A stretch of 64,000 bases of DNA from Acidomonas methanolica. GTDB lineage: Bacteria; Pseudomonadota; Alphaproteobacteria; Acetobacterales; Acetobacteraceae. The notes below the pieces were generated by a model. That model was not told where the DNA came from. It saw nothing but the letters and a program-made list of their open reading frames with translations, and did no database searches. Shown in pieces: positions 8,602-18,767 of this stretch (position 1 is the first letter of the stretch; every line of letters starts with the position of its first letter). The position numbers were made by a program, and so were the translations under genes. Location of the stretch: positions 327,825 through 391,824 of the forward strand of contig NZ_SLZN01000001.1 in the NCBI RefSeq assembly GCF_004346035.1, written 5' to 3'.

Positions 8602-10521
8602 TCAACCCAGTTGCGGAGCGGCGTCGAGGCCGCCGGTTCCCGCGGCGCCGGGGCGTGTCGTCGGGACGGAAGCACGGCGGTTTTCCGGTGCGGGATCGTC
8701 CACCACCACACGCTCGATCACCTCGCCACGAATGACCTTGCCGATCTCTTCGCCCGTCAGCGTCTCGAATTCCAGCAAAGCCTTGGCCAGACGATGCAGG
8801 TCATCAATGTGCGCCAGCAGCAACGAATGTGCCGTATTATAAGCCCCATCAATCAGTTGCTTGATTTCACGGTCAATTTCACGCGCCGTCTGCTCGGAGA
8901 CGTTCTTGTTCTGCGTCACCGAATGACCGAGGAAGACCTCCTGCCCATTATCGCCATAGGCGATCATGCCCAGAGTCTCGCTCATGCCCCATTCGGTAAT
9001 CATGCGCCGCGCCTGATCGGTCGCCATCTTGATGTCGCCGGATGCGCCCGTGCAAACATTGTCGGCACCGAAGATCAACTCCTCCGCCGCCCGGCCTCCC
9101 ATGGCGAGCACAAGCTCGGCCATGCATTTGGCCTTGCTTTTCGAATAACGATCGCCCTCCGGCAAACTCATCACCAGCCCCAGCGCGCGACCACGCGGAA
9201 TGATCGTCGCCTTGTGAACTGGATCGCAACCCGGCGTTAATATGGCGCACAACGCATGGCCGCCTTCGTGATAGGCCGTCATGCGCTTCTCCTCGTCACT
9301 CATGACGAGAGAGCGTCGCTCGGCTCCCATCAGAACCTTGTCCTTGGCGTTCTCGAACTCCTGCATGGCGACGGTGCGCTTGCCCAGCCGCGCGGCCAGA
9401 AGCGCCGCCTCGTTCACAAGATTAGCCAGGTCCGCGCCGGAGAAGCCCGGCGTGCCGCGCGCGATCACCTTCGGATCGACGTCACTGGCCAGCGGCACCT
9501 TCCGCATATGCACACGGAGAATACGCTCACGCCCGAGCACATCCGGATTCGGCACCACGACCTGCCGATCGAACCGTCCCGGACGCAGCAACGCGGGGTC
9601 CAGCACGTCAGGTCGATTGGTCGCCGCAATGAGGATGACACCCTCATTACTCTCGAACCCGTCCATTTCGACCAGCATCTGATTCAGCGTCTGCTCACGC
9701 TCGTCGTTTCCGCCGCCGAGCCCGGCGCCACGATGACGGCCCACAGCGTCGATCTCGTCGATGAAGATGATGCATGGCGCGGCTTTCTTGCCCTGTTCGA
9801 ACATGTCCCGCACGCGGGACGCGCCCACGCCGACGAACATCTCCACAAAATCCGAACCGGAAATCGTGAAGAAGGGCACGTTGGCCTCACCCGCGATCGC
9901 CCGTGCAAGCAAGGTCTTGCCTGTGCCGGGCGGTCCGACGAGCAACGCGCCCTTGGGAATCTTGCCGCCGAGCCGGGTGAATTTCTGCGGATCTTTCAGA
10001 AAATCGACGATTTCCTGCAATTCGGCCTTCGCCTCGTCAATCCCCGCGACATCCTCGAAGGTGACGCGACCCTGCTTCTCTGTCAGCAGCCGCGCCCGCG
10101 ACTTGCCGAACCCCATCGCGCGCCCGCTTCCCGACTGCATTTGACGGAAAAACAGAATGCCGATCCCCAGCAACATCAGCACGGGGAGATAATTCAGCAC
10201 GTAACGAAGGAATGGACTGCCCTCCGCCTCCAGCGGCTTGGCGACGACCTCGACATGGTGATCGGTCAAACGCGAAATCAGCGTGGGGTCCTGCGGCGCA
10301 TATGTTTCGAAGGAGGTACCGTCCGTCAGCGTCCCGGAAAGATTCTGATCCTGCACCACCACCGAGCGGACACGCCCGTTATCGACATCGGTGACGAAGT
10401 CGGAATAGGCGAGTTGCTGGGACGCATGCTGCCCGGCGCCTGGCTGAAACGCCGTGAACAGCAGCATCAGCAGCACGATGATGACGACCCACAGCGCGAG
10501 ATTACGGCCAAAATTATTCAT
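8602..10521 (-). CDS. ftsH: ATP-dependent membrane zinc metalloprotease FtsH
   Basis: The ATG at 10521 ([13 protein letters not shown]) is preferred over a longer frame because alphaproteobacterial FtsH proteins start this way. The 639-residue product has a membrane segment at about 9-25, a periplasmic region, and a second segment at about 110-126. An AAA+ module follows, with Walker A GPPGTGKT (196-203) and Walker [13 protein letters not shown]. The M41 protease domain carries the zinc motif HEGGH. It degrades unassembled membrane proteins and regulators such as LpxC or sigma-32 homologues. It lies between tilS and glmM. Confidence 0.96.
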   Translation of the reverse strand: MNNFGRNLALWVVIIVLLMLLFTAFQPGAGQHASQQLAYSDFVTDVDNGRVRSVVVQDQNLSGTLTDGTSFETYAPQDPTLISRLTDHHVEVVAKPLEAEGSPFLRYVLNYLPVLMLLGIGILFFRQMQSGSGRAMGFGKSRARLLTEKQGRVTFEDVAGIDEAKAELQEIVDFLKDPQKFTRLGGKIPKGALLVGPPGTGKTLLARAIAGEANVPFFTISGSDFVEMFVGVGASRVRDMFEQGKKAAPCIIFIDEIDAVGRHRGAGLGGGNDEREQTLNQMLVEMDGFESNEGVILIAATNRPDVLDPALLRPGRFDRQVVVPNPDVLGRERILRVHMRKVPLASDVDPKVIARGTPGFSGADLANLVNEAALLAARLGKRTVAMQEFENAKDKVLMGAERRSLVMSDEEKRMTAYHEGGHALCAILTPGCDPVHKATIIPRGRALGLVMSLPEGDRYSKSKAKCMAELVLAMGGRAAEELIFGADNVCTGASGDIKMATDQARRMITEWGMSETLGMIAYGDNGQEVFLGHSVTQNKNVSEQTAREIDREIKQLIDGAYNTAHSLLLAHIDDLHRLAKALLEFETLTGEEIGKVIRGEVIERVVVDDPAPENRRASVPTTRPGAAGTGGLDAAPQLG

Positions 10522-10652
10522 CACAGTCTCTATCTTTGCTCGTGCGGTCTGACCGGCTTTCCCCGGACGATAACGCGACACTCCTTAACATAAGCATAAT
10601 GGCGCGTGATCCCACCCTCTTGCGCGCGATTTCATGTCGCGACTCCACTCTT

Positions 10653-11846
10653 TCACCAAAAAGCTCCGTCCAGCGCCGCTGCCGGAGGTGAAAAAACGAA
10701 GCGCGGCTCGTCATCCTTTCCCGACGGTCGCCGGAATTCATCCCCGCACTCCAGTACCGGCAGGCTCCGCCGCACCACGGCAGGCGTGTCCTGTCCCGTC
10801 AGCCGATATCCCGCCGCGGCGATCATCCAGCCGCGCGCCTGGCCGCCGGGATCGCTCAAACGCCAGCGCCCGTCCCATAATGCCCCGTCTCGCGCAACAC
10901 AGGGCTCCTGCACGGCAGAGGGTTCGCGGCACAAGATCCACCCCGCTCCCTTTCGGACCAGCATCGCGCCGCCCAGCGTCACCGGATGTGGCGCCGACAC
11001 CAGTCGCACCATCACATTGAGCGGCACCGGATGTTTCCCGCTCCCGACCACACGCCAAAGCTCCGCCAGGAGATCCGCTTCAGGCAGCGCCGACGGCAGG
11101 CGAAAGAATCCCGCCGGATCGAACGCCACTGAAAGCGCCGCCTCCGCAAGCACCTCCCGCCGCTTATTGCGCTCCCGCCCATATCGTGCACCCAGAGCCG
11201 CCAGAGTCCTCCGTTCGGGAGGTGGAAGATCCTCACGCCACCTGACGCGCTCGAAACGCCGGTTCCGATTCGACGGGTCCTCGATCCAGTCTACTCCTGC
11301 CTTCCGCAACGTCGCACGCAATCGGTCCGGCTCGATATCCAGCAACGGCCGCAGCACACGCACGCCGCCCCGCTCGCTGAATCGCGCCATCCCCGCGAGC
11401 CCTCGCGGCCCACTGCCCGCGCGACGCCGGATCGCCACAGTTTCGATCTGGTCGGAACGATGATGCGCCAGCAACAGGTCGAGCGCCCCGAGTCGCTGAC
11501 AAGCTGTCGTCAAGGCGGCATAGCGGGCCTCTCGCGCGCTTTCCTGAATGGCGCCATCCCGCCTCAGCCCCGACAATGTCAGGACATCCGCCTTCATGCC
11601 GAAGCTCCGGACGAGGCGAGCCGTCGTGGCCGCCTCGTCCGGGGCCTCCGCGCGCAAACCATGATCGACGATCAACGCCACCCCGCCGGAACGCCATTTG
11701 GACACCAGCAAGGCAAGGCAAAGACTATCCGCTCCGCCCGATACCGCAACCGCAACCGGATATGCCGAATCCGGTGGCGGAAACGGCCCGAATGGCCGCA
11801 TCAACGCGGCAAATTCTTCCGCGCCGATTGGCGCGGCGATGCTCAA
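10653..11846 (-). CDS. tilS: tRNA(Ile)-lysidine synthetase
   Basis: TilS converts C34 of the CAU-anticodon tRNA-Ile to lysidine, changing its codon from AUG to AUA. The N-terminal PP-loop ATPase motif VAVSGGADS lies at 33-41. The downstream segments AHHRSDQIETV, GLAGM and RPLL are typical. The 397-residue length suggests the C-terminal substrate-recognition domains are reduced. Its ATG overlaps the cpoB stop by four bases, so the two are translationally coupled. Confidence 0.92.
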   Translation of the reverse strand: MSIAAPIGAEEFAALMRPFGPFPPPDSAYPVAVAVSGGADSLCLALLVSKWRSGGVALIVDHGLRAEAPDEAATTARLVRSFGMKADVLTLSGLRRDGAIQESAREARYAALTTACQRLGALDLLLAHHRSDQIETVAIRRRAGSGPRGLAGMARFSERGGVRVLRPLLDIEPDRLRATLRKAGVDWIEDPSNRNRRFERVRWREDLPPPERRTLAALGARYGRERNKRREVLAEAALSVAFDPAGFFRLPSALPEADLLAELWRVVGSGKHPVPLNVMVRLVSAPHPVTLGGAMLVRKGAGWILCREPSAVQEPCVARDGALWDGRWRLSDPGGQARGWMIAAAGYRLTGQDTPAVVRRSLPVLECGDEFRRPSGKDDEPRFVFSPPAAALDGAFW

Positions 11847-12685
11847 TGACAGCCGGCACGCGCCCGGAACGAGGCCGCGGCCGCCTTCACTCTCGAGGCG
11901 GGGCTGGGAAAATCAGCCTTCAATTGGTTCAACGCCTCGCAGGCGGATTTCTTGTCCCCGAGCGCCAGCATCGAAGCCGAAACCCCGAGCAACGCCTCCG
12001 GCGCGCGCGGGGAGCGCGGCAGACGCTTGTAAGCGTCATAATAGGCGAGCGCCGAATCCTGATAACGCTTCTGCCCCGCAAGAGACTGGGCCAGAAGAAA
12101 CTGGGAATCCATCCTTCCCTGCTGTGTCTTCGCGGTTTTCAGCGCCTGCTGCGCATCGCTCTGCGCCGTCGCATAATCCCCGGCGCGCAAGGCTCCCTGC
12201 CCGTCTTTCAAAAGTTCAAGCGCGGTTTTCGTCTTATCGGTCGACGGCGCGGGCGCAGACACGGGACCTGCGGCCGCCGGGGGGGAAGCGCCGCCGCCAT
12301 TCTGCGCGGCGAACTGCATGTCGTCGATCTTCTTGGAGAGCGCCGCGTTCTGTGTATGGACTTCGTTCGTCAACTGGTCCAGCTCGCCGCGCATGTCCCG
12401 CACCTGGGATTCGAGCTGGCTGACGCGGTCGAGCAACTGCGCCGTCAGATCACCGTTTCCGCCGCTCCCGGACGGCGCGGGCGCTGGCGCGGCCACGGCA
12501 TTGCCGCCCCCGGCCGCCTGCAACTGGCTGAGTTGCTGACTGAGCTGCTGAATCTGATTCTGCAACGCGATCCCTTCGCGGCTCGTGACCTGCGCCCGCG
12601 CCTGACTGCCCCAGCCAGCCGCGAAAACCGACATCGCCCCCGCGACGACCAGACTCCGATAACGACAGGACACCCTTCGACGCAT
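11843..12685 (-). CDS. cpoB: Tol-Pal accessory protein CpoB (YbgF)
   Basis: The ATG at 12685 follows an AAGAGGT ribosome site by six bases and gives a 280-residue protein with a Sec signal peptide (cleavage after ARA, residue 31). A coiled-coil trimerisation region (about 38-125) and a Pro/Ala linker follow. The C-terminal TPR domain (about 160-275) has repeats such as YQDSALAYYDAYKRLP. CpoB is periplasmic and coordinates PBP1B-LpoB and TolA at the septum in E. coli. It follows pal, but a strong terminator separates the two. Confidence 0.9.
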   Translation of the reverse strand: MRRRVSCRYRSLVVAGAMSVFAAGWGSQARAQVTSREGIALQNQIQQLSQQLSQLQAAGGGNAVAAPAPAPSGSGGNGDLTAQLLDRVSQLESQVRDMRGELDQLTNEVHTQNAALSKKIDDMQFAAQNGGGASPPAAAGPVSAPAPSTDKTKTALELLKDGQGALRAGDYATAQSDAQQALKTAKTQQGRMDSQFLLAQSLAGQKRYQDSALAYYDAYKRLPRSPRAPEALLGVSASMLALGDKKSACEALNQLKADFPSPASRVKAAAASFRARAGCH

Positions 12686-12730
12686 AGCCCGACCTCTTTT
12701 CACGACGTTTCGTGAGATACGAGATATCAG

Positions 12731-12767
12731 ATAAAACAAAACCGGCCGACGCATAAGCGTCGACCGG
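12731..12767 (-). terminator. Intrinsic terminator downstream of pal
   Basis: Read on the minus strand, arms at 12757-12767 and 12742-12752 form an 11-position stem (six pairs, one mismatch, four pairs) closed by a four-base loop. TTTTGTTTTAT follows directly. It lies 39 bases after the pal stop and 46 bases before the cpoB start, so cpoB-tilS transcription needs read-through or its own promoter. Confidence 0.75.
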
Positions 12768-12805
12768 CCTCGTTCATATCAAACCGTGTGTGACGATCTT
12801 CGGTC

Positions 12806-13285
12806 TTACTTGACCGAGGTGATCGCGTTACGGTTCTGCGCCCAGGCCTGCTCGTCATCGCCATCGGCGGTCGGGCGGTCCTTGCCGTAAGAAATGGTGC
12901 TGATACGGGAGGCAGCCACACCCTTCGCGACCAGATAGTCGCGCGCGGCATTGGCGCGACGCTGGCCGAGAGCGATATTGTATTCTTCCGTGCCGCGATC
13001 ATCGCAGTTACCGGCGATCAGCACGCTGACCTGCGGGTATTTCGCGAGCCAGGCCGCCTGCTTGTCCAGCGTCGCCTTGGCGTCGTCGGAAAGCGTGTTT
13101 TCGTTGAACGCGAAGAACACGCGATCACCGACATTCGCCACCAGATCGGCTTCGCTGCCCGGAGCCGGACCCGTTTCCTGGGCCGTTGCACCCGTGCCCG
13201 TCGAAGCACCTGTGTTATTATTGTCGCTCGAGCATGCCGCCAGCACGAGCGCGAGACCGACTGCGCCGATAAGCTTGAAATTCAT
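12806..13285 (-). CDS. pal: Peptidoglycan-associated lipoprotein Pal
   Basis: The ATG at 13285 is chosen over a TTG three codons earlier. The 159-residue product has a lipoprotein signal ending LVLAAC (lipidated Cys18), a Ser/Thr/Gly linker, and an OmpA-like peptidoglycan-binding domain (about 48-157). That domain carries NCDDRGTEEYNIALGQRRA, which contains the diaminopimelate-binding Asp and Arg. Pal sits in the outer membrane, binds TolB and links envelope layers at division. About 280 bases between pal and tolB hold no gene that I can support. Confidence 0.96.
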   Translation of the reverse strand: MNFKLIGAVGLALVLAACSSDNNNTGASTGTGATAQETGPAPGSEADLVANVGDRVFFAFNENTLSDDAKATLDKQAAWLAKYPQVSVLIAGNCDDRGTEEYNIALGQRRANAARDYLVAKGVAASRISTISYGKDRPTADGDDEQAWAQNRNAITSVK

Positions 13286-13563
13286 CTTTGCCAACCCTGA
13301 TTACAGCCCCGATCCGGAGCCAGGAAGCTAGAACCTTTTTGTTTACTGGTCGCGTCGTCGTTTTGCTTGAGCGCTCCATGAAAGGAACGCAGCACGCTTG
13401 CGAAGTGCCGAAGACCACGTCTCGCCTTACTCATTCGCAGGACCAGCGGTCAAGCGCATTGATCACTGGAATGCCCCAAATGTCCCGCTTTTCATTTCAA
13501 TTTCAAAAATAGTGCTTTCCGCGCCACAGTCACGGCGTGATCATGACAAAAAAGCAACATTTT

Positions 13564-14976
13564 TCAGGTATTGAGCGGCGACCATGCCGGGTCCGATGCG
13601 CCTGTGCTCGTGCGGAGCGGACGCTCGTTGAAGCCGGTGATGTCGATCATACCGAGTCCCGACGAGAACCCCGCGCCGCCGGCCCGCGCCGCGGACTGAC
13701 GGCAGAAGGCGAGCACGCGTCCGTTCGGGCAGAAACTGGGGCTGTCGATGGTGAACCCCTGGGTCAGGATACGTTCGCCGCTCCCGTCAGGCGCCATGAC
13801 GCCCAGGGAGAACTGACCGCCGGAGAGGCGCACAAACGCGATCTGGTCACCGCGCGGCGACCACACCGGCGAGCCGTAACGCCCGTTCCCGTAGGAAATC
13901 CGCTGTACGCCATCGCCAGAAGCGCTCATGACGTAAAGCTGCGGACTGCCGCCCCGGTCGGAGTTGAAGACGATCCGGCTGCCGTCCGGACTGAAGCAGG
14001 GACTGGTGTCGATCGCACCCGAATTGGTGATCTGCCGCTTCGAGCCTGACGCAAGATCGAAGATGAAGATGTCGGACCCCGCCCCGCGCGTCGCGGACAG
14101 CACGACCTGACTTCCATTCGGCGAGAAACGGGGCGCAAAGGAAATGCCCTGGAACTCGCCCAACATCCGCTGCGCGCCCGACGCCAGGTTGAACAGATAG
14201 ACGCGCGGGCGGTCATTGGCATAGGAGAGGAACGCCACCTGATCCCGCACCGGGTTGAAACGCGGCGTCAGGGTCAGCCACTGGCCGGAGGTCAGGATAC
14301 GCTCATTCGCCCCGTCATAATCCATGATGGCCAGGCGGGTGATCTGCCGATGACGCGGACCTGTCCGGGCGATATAGGCGATGCGCGTGTCGAAATAGCC
14401 CTTCTCGCCCAGCATCCGCTCATAGACGACGTCGCCGATGATATGGGCGATACGACGCCAGTTCGCGCTCGACGCCGTATAGGCCGTGCCCTGCAACTGC
14501 TGGCCCGTCAGCACGTCCCATAGCCGCATCTCGACGCGTACGGACCCCGACCCGGCCGCCAGGCCGGCGACGAGTGCCCGTGCGCCCTGCGCCTTGAGTG
14601 CCGCGAAATCCGGTACGCCGGTCACACCGGCCTGACCCGGCAGAACCTTGAAGAGCCCCGTCGATTCGAGGTCGGCCGCGACCACCGAGGAGATCTGATC
14701 GCCCAACCCCTCGCCGAAGCTCGGCACGACGATCGGAATCGGAGCGTTCCGCGCCTGATCGACCGTGATTTCGGCCTGTCCCTGATCGGACGGCGCCGTC
14801 TGCGCCAGGGCGCTCAGCGGCGTGGCCAGCAGACCGCCCGCCATCGCGCCGCCCAGCAGGCCGCGCCGCGACAAACCGGCCCCCGAGAAGCCGGAAAAGG
14901 AGTCGCGCAACGCCTGCGCGGTCGAATCATCGAGAATCGGCAAATCTTCGGAACGCATCGTCGAACGCACTTTCAT
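13564..14976 (-). CDS. tolB: Tol-Pal beta-propeller protein TolB with a twin-arginine type signal
   Basis: The 470-residue protein has the TolB N-terminal alpha/beta domain (about 70-190) and a six-bladed propeller built from WD40-like repeats. Repeats such as ISFAPRFSPNGSQVV, DTSPCFSPDGSRIVF and GSPVWSPRGDQIAFV are visible. TolB is periplasmic and switches between Pal and TolA. The export signal is unusual: a 35-residue hydrophilic leader precedes SRRGLLGG (Ser36-Arg37-Arg38), a hydrophobic stretch and ALA before Gln59, which looks like a Tat rather than a Sec signal. An alternative ATG is at 14958. Neither start has a strong ribosome site. Confidence 0.93.
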   Translation of the reverse strand: MKVRSTMRSEDLPILDDSTAQALRDSFSGFSGAGLSRRGLLGGAMAGGLLATPLSALAQTAPSDQGQAEITVDQARNAPIPIVVPSFGEGLGDQISSVVAADLESTGLFKVLPGQAGVTGVPDFAALKAQGARALVAGLAAGSGSVRVEMRLWDVLTGQQLQGTAYTASSANWRRIAHIIGDVVYERMLGEKGYFDTRIAYIARTGPRHRQITRLAIMDYDGANERILTSGQWLTLTPRFNPVRDQVAFLSYANDRPRVYLFNLASGAQRMLGEFQGISFAPRFSPNGSQVVLSATRGAGSDIFIFDLASGSKRQITNSGAIDTSPCFSPDGSRIVFNSDRGGSPQLYVMSASGDGVQRISYGNGRYGSPVWSPRGDQIAFVRLSGGQFSLGVMAPDGSGERILTQGFTIDSPSFCPNGRVLAFCRQSAARAGGAGFSSGLGMIDITGFNERPLRTSTGASDPAWSPLNT

Positions 14977-15001
14977 CCTGATGAAGGCAAGTATGAGCCA
15001 A

Positions 15002-15997
15002 TTATGGCCGGAATAGGAACTTCAACTCATGGGTCTGACCCAACAAGCGGGCCGGAATCGGCAGTTTCGCGCAAGCCGGGCTGAGCACCGCGTCGCGCGC
15101 GCGCTCGGCCAGCGCGCGATAGACGGGATCGCTGCTCGCCCGCGCCTGCGTATCCGGCGCGAAGCGCGCCAGGCGCGCCACGCCGGACGCATCCACCGTC
15201 ACGATGAGATGCGCGCTGAAACTCGCATAGTCCCGCGCCGCCGTATCTTCCGAATAGCACCGCCGCACGGAGCCGCCGATCATCCTCTGATCCGCGGCGC
15301 TCAAGGCGCGCGTGATGTCGCCGTCCGGCACGCCGCCGCCCTTCGGCGCCCCGCCCTGGTCCGGATTGGCGCGGGCCTTCGGCGCATGGGTCTGCTTCTG
15401 ATCGGCGCGGAACTTCTCCAGCGTCGCCAGCAGGGAGTGCGAATCAGGCGCTGCGTTCTTCGTCTTGTTCGGCTGCGTGATGTGCGAGAATTGCGGCGTC
15501 TCCGGAAGTTGATCCGTCTTCTGCGTCTGCGGTTCCGGCGGCGTCACGGCCTTTGACGGCGAGGGCGGCGCGGGTTTCACCGGCGCGGCCCTCAACGGCT
15601 CGGCGTTCTCGTCCATCACCTTGGGCGGCAGCTTCATCTCCGGCAGCGGCACGGGCTTGCTCTCCGCCGGTGGCGGCACGGGCGGCGGAGGCGGAGGCGG
15701 CGGAGGCGGTTCCGCCACCGGCTGCGGCAGGGGAGGCGTCGGGGAAGGCGGCGCCTCCTTCGGCACCTGAGCCGGCGCGGGGGACGGAGTCGGGGCGGGC
15801 TTTTCCGCCTTATGCGGATGCGCGGGGGGGCCCGATTTCTCGAATTCCATCTCGATCGGCGGCGATTCGGGCGGTTCAGGCGGCTTGACGGCCGGAAGCC
15901 GGATCAGCAGCCATCCCACGAACAGCACATGCGCGGCGAGCGACGCGCCAAGCGCCCGGCGGAATCGCCGTTGATCCGAAGGACGGGAACGCACCAC
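15002..15997 (-). CDS. tolA: TolA-like envelope protein with TonB-type C-terminus
   Basis: The 331-residue protein has one membrane anchor (about 16-34, SLAAHVLFVGWLLIRL). A very long Pro-rich spacer (about 37-165, including an uninterrupted run of ten prolines) follows. The C-terminal domain (about 230-331) is of the TolA/TonB type and contains MIGGSVRRCYSEDTAARDY and a second Cys near the end, which may form a disulfide. TolA links the TolQR motor to Pal and TolB across the periplasm. The usual Ala/Lys helical domain II is replaced by proline-rich sequence. It follows tolR by 17 bases. Confidence 0.88.
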   Translation of the reverse strand: MVRSRPSDQRRFRRALGASLAAHVLFVGWLLIRLPAVKPPEPPESPPIEMEFEKSGPPAHPHKAEKPAPTPSPAPAQVPKEAPPSPTPPLPQPVAEPPPPPPPPPPVPPPAESKPVPLPEMKLPPKVMDENAEPLRAAPVKPAPPSPSKAVTPPEPQTQKTDQLPETPQFSHITQPNKTKNAAPDSHSLLATLEKFRADQKQTHAPKARANPDQGGAPKGGGVPDGDITRALSAADQRMIGGSVRRCYSEDTAARDYASFSAHLIVTVDASGVARLARFAPDTQARASSDPVYRALAERARDAVLSPACAKLPIPARLLGQTHELKFLFRP

Positions 15998-16014
15998 CGC
16001 GCGAGCCCCCGGAC

Positions 16015-16455
16015 TTACTGCGGCGCCGAAGGCGGCTGCTGCGCGAGCAGCGCCACATGGGTGAACCCGCCGGAGGTGATACGCCCCATCACCTCCATGA
16101 CCTCGCCGTAATTGACATGCGCGTCCGCCCGCACGAAGACCCGGTGCGCCGGATCATTCTGCGACAGCTCCCGGAGCTTGTCCACGAGCTGGTCCGCCGA
16201 CACCTGATCGTCGCCAAGATAGAGCGAGCCGTCCGCCTTCATCGACACGGTGATCGGCTTCGTATCCGCGTTCAGCGGGCTCGCATCCGTCTTGGGCAGA
16301 TCGACATTGACCCCGCTGGTCATCATGGGTGCCGTGACCATGAAAATGATGAGCAACACGAGCATCACGTCCACCATCGGCGTGACGTTGATCTCCGACG
16401 CCATCCGATGCCGACGACGGCCGCGCGGCGAGCCTCCTCCTGCCGACATGCCCAT
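16015..16455 (-). CDS. tolR: TolR, ExbD-family motor protein
   Basis: The 146-residue protein has a short cytoplasmic N-terminus and one membrane helix INVTPMVDVMLVLLIIFMV with the proton-path Asp29. A periplasmic domain (about 50-140) ends VMGRITSGGFTHVALLAQ, as in ExbD/TolR. With TolQ it forms the proton-driven motor that energises TolA. It lies six bases after the tolQ stop. Confidence 0.95.
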   Translation of the reverse strand: MGMSAGGGSPRGRRRHRMASEINVTPMVDVMLVLLIIFMVTAPMMTSGVNVDLPKTDASPLNADTKPITVSMKADGSLYLGDDQVSADQLVDKLRELSQNDPAHRVFVRADAHVNYGEVMEVMGRITSGGFTHVALLAQQPPSAPQ

Positions 16456-16461
16456 GGCGCT

Positions 16462-17181
16462 TCAGCTCCGCTCTTCGGACTGGCGGGACAGGATCGCGGC
16501 GAACTCGGTGCCGAAAGCCTCCAGCCGTTCCGCGAAATGATCCACCGCCGCGGAAATCACGTTATAGGCGATATAGGCCGGAATCGCCGTCACGAGGCCG
16601 ATCGCAGTGGCGAACAGCGCCTCGGAGATGCCCGGCGCCACGACGGAAAGATTGGTGTTGTGCATGGCGGCGATCGCACTGAACGAGTGCATGATGCCCC
16701 AGACCGTGCCGAACAGCCCGACGAACGGCGCAACCGGGCCCACCGTCGCGAGGAACACGACGCGGCGGTTCACCCGTTCGATCTCGCGCGTGACGGTGAT
16801 GTTGATCGCCCGGTCCACGCGATCCCGCACGCCGCCGCGCGCCAGATCGACGCCGGGAATCCGCGCCGAGCGGCGCCACTCGCCCATGGCCGCGCCAAAC
16901 ACCGCCGCCAGAGGATGAAGCGGCTTCGCGCCGTCCGAATCATAAAGATCGTCCAGACTCCCGCCGGACCAGAACCGGTCCTCGAATTCCGTCGCCTCGC
17001 GGTTGACCCGGCGGAACAGGAAAAATTTCTCCACGATCACGGCCCAGACGAAAATGCTGCACCCGACCAGTCCGATCATCACCAACTTGACGACGATCGA
17101 CGCATGAAGAAACAGCCCCAGTGGCGAAAGGCCGGCCGCGGCCACTGCCCCCAGGGCGCTTGAACTCACCGTTTGATCCAC
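16462..17181 (-). CDS. tolQ: TolQ, ExbB-family proton channel protein
   Basis: The GTG at 17181 is chosen because AGGAG lies seven bases upstream; a longer frame has no ribosome site. The 239-residue product has a membrane helix near 20-42. A large cytoplasmic loop and two further helices follow ([21 protein letters not shown] and [20 protein letters not shown]), with the conserved Thr/Gly positions of MotA/TolQ/ExbB channels. It surrounds TolR as a pentamer. It is the first tol gene after ybgC, with about 116 bases between them. Confidence 0.95.
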   Translation of the reverse strand: MDQTVSSSALGAVAAAGLSPLGLFLHASIVVKLVMIGLVGCSIFVWAVIVEKFFLFRRVNREATEFEDRFWSGGSLDDLYDSDGAKPLHPLAAVFGAAMGEWRRSARIPGVDLARGGVRDRVDRAINITVTREIERVNRRVVFLATVGPVAPFVGLFGTVWGIMHSFSAIAAMHNTNLSVVAPGISEALFATAIGLVTAIPAYIAYNVISAAVDHFAERLEAFGTEFAAILSRQSEERS

Positions 17182-17297
17182 GCTCCGCTCCTGTCCCGAA
17201 CCCTGGTGCGGGCCTCCCCGCACATCGCAAACATTCTCGACCGCTCACGCCGCGGCGCGACACTCCATCGCATTTCGCGCCGCGCCGGGGAAGATGG

Positions 17298-17723
17298 TCA
17301 CGCCGTGCGACACGCCAGTTTTGTCACCAGATCGCGCCATTGCGGCGGAATCGCGGCCGGTTTCATGCTGTCGATCGCGATGGAGGTCAGCTCGATCGCG
17401 ATCGTCGTGCACACGACGTTACCCCGCGTAATATTCCGGAACTGTTGCGCCAGACGGAGGCGAATCGGGGACATGTCCACCAGGCTGGTTTCGATCTCGA
17501 TCTCGTCGTCGAGCCGAACGGGCGCGAGATACCGGATATCCGCATGCCGCACGACGAAGGCAAGACCCTCATCCCGCGCCAGATCGACCACCGACGCCCC
17601 GACCGACCGGATCGCCTCCGTCCGCGCCCGCTCGGCAAAGGCGAGGTAGCGCGCGTGATAGACGACGCCGCCGGCATCCGTATCCTCGTAATAAACACGA
17701 AAGACGATGCGATGCGTCCCCAT
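17298..17723 (-). CDS. ybgC: Tol-Pal associated acyl-CoA thioesterase YbgC
   Basis: A 141-residue hot-dog fold protein with the 4HBT-type signature RVYYEDTDAGGVVYHARYL (residues 9-27), including the catalytic Asp of DTDxGGxVYH. It hydrolyses acyl-CoA or acyl-ACP thioesters in the cytosol and is nearly always encoded ahead of tolQ. Here it starts three bases after the ruvB stop, tying the ruv and tol clusters together. Confidence 0.95.
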   Translation of the reverse strand: MGTHRIVFRVYYEDTDAGGVVYHARYLAFAERARTEAIRSVGASVVDLARDEGLAFVVRHADIRYLAPVRLDDEIEIETSLVDMSPIRLRLAQQFRNITRGNVVCTTIAIELTSIAIDSMKPAAIPPQWRDLVTKLACRTA

Positions 17724-17726
17724 GGG

Positions 17727-18767
17727 CTATTCCTCCTCGTCGCGGAGTTGCGACAGCAGATCCGCCTGGCTGGCGGGCGGCGCGAGGCCGAGGTGACGCC
17801 AGCCGCGCTCGCCCAGCATCCGGCCCCGCGACGTCCGCAGAACCAGCCCCTCCTGAATCAGATAGGGCTCGATCACATCCTCCAGCGTGTCCCGCGCCTC
17901 CGCCAGGGCGGCGGCCAGCGTCTCGACGCCCACCGGGCCGCCGTGATGATGCTCGGCGATCCGCAGGAGATAGCGCCGGTCCATCGCGTCCAGTCCGAGC
18001 GCGTCCACCTCCAGCCGCGTCAGGGCCGCGTCCGCCATCTCCCGCGAGATCGCGCGCTCAGCGGGCGCGCCGACCGATGCGAAATCCCGCACGCGCCGCA
18101 ACAGCCGCCCGGCGATGCGCGGCGTGCCGCGCGACCGGCGAGCGATCTCCTCCGCCCCCTCCGGCGTCAGGACCATCCCCAGCTTGACCGCCCCGCGCGA
18201 GACGATCAACCGCAATTCCTCCGGCGTGTAGAACACCAGTCGCAGGGGAATCCCGAAGCGGTCCCGCAGCGGCGTCGCCAGCAGCCCGGCCCGCGTGGTC
18301 GCCGCGACCAGCGTGAACGGCGCGAGGTCGATCCGTACCGAGCGCGCCGCGGGACCTTCGCCGATGATCAGATCGAGCTGGAAATCCTCCATCGCCGGAT
18401 AGAGCACCTCCTCGATCGCAGGCTGGAGACGATGGATCTCGTCGATGAACAGCACGTCGCGCGGCTGGAGATTGGTCAAAATCGCCGCCAGATCGCCCGC
18501 GCGCTGGATCACCGGCCCGGATGTGGCGCGAAATCCCACCCCAAGCTCGCGCGCCACGATCTGCGCCAGCGTCGTCTTGCCCAGACCGGGCGGCCCATGC
18601 AGCAGCACATGATCCAGCGCCTCGCCCCGCGCCCGGGCGGCCTGAATGAATATGGCGAGATTTTCCCGGCTCGCCTTCTGCCCGGTGAAATCGTCGAGCG
18701 TCTGCGGGCGCAACCCCGCCTCGGCGGCATCCTCGGACTGACGCGCCCCGTCCATCACGCCGCTCAT
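17727..18767 (-). CDS. ruvB: Holliday junction branch-migration ATPase RuvB
   Basis: The 346-residue AAA+ motor has [12 protein letters not shown] at the N-terminus, Walker [10 protein letters not shown], Walker [11 protein letters not shown], sensor 1 [10 protein letters not shown] and a C-terminal winged helix (about 270-335) ending [17 protein letters not shown]. RuvB hexamers pump DNA at four-way junctions with RuvA. The start overlaps the ruvA stop by four bases. Confidence 0.97.
   Translation of the reverse strand: MSGVMDGARQSEDAAEAGLRPQTLDDFTGQKASRENLAIFIQAARARGEALDHVLLHGPPGLGKTTLAQIVARELGVGFRATSGPVIQRAGDLAAILTNLQPRDVLFIDEIHRLQPAIEEVLYPAMEDFQLDLIIGEGPAARSVRIDLAPFTLVAATTRAGLLATPLRDRFGIPLRLVFYTPEELRLIVSRGAVKLGMVLTPEGAEEIARRSRGTPRIAGRLLRRVRDFASVGAPAERAISREMADAALTRLEVDALGLDAMDRRYLLRIAEHHHGGPVGVETLAAALAEARDTLEDVIEPYLIQEGLVLRTSRGRMLGERGWRHLGLAPPASQADLLSQLRDEEE

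Noticed and set aside
15660..15720. Proline run in TolA considered as a slippage locus
   Set aside because: Codons for proline are mixed (ccg, ccc, cct), so it is not a pure nucleotide repeat, and Pro-rich spacers are normal in TonB/TolA proteins.
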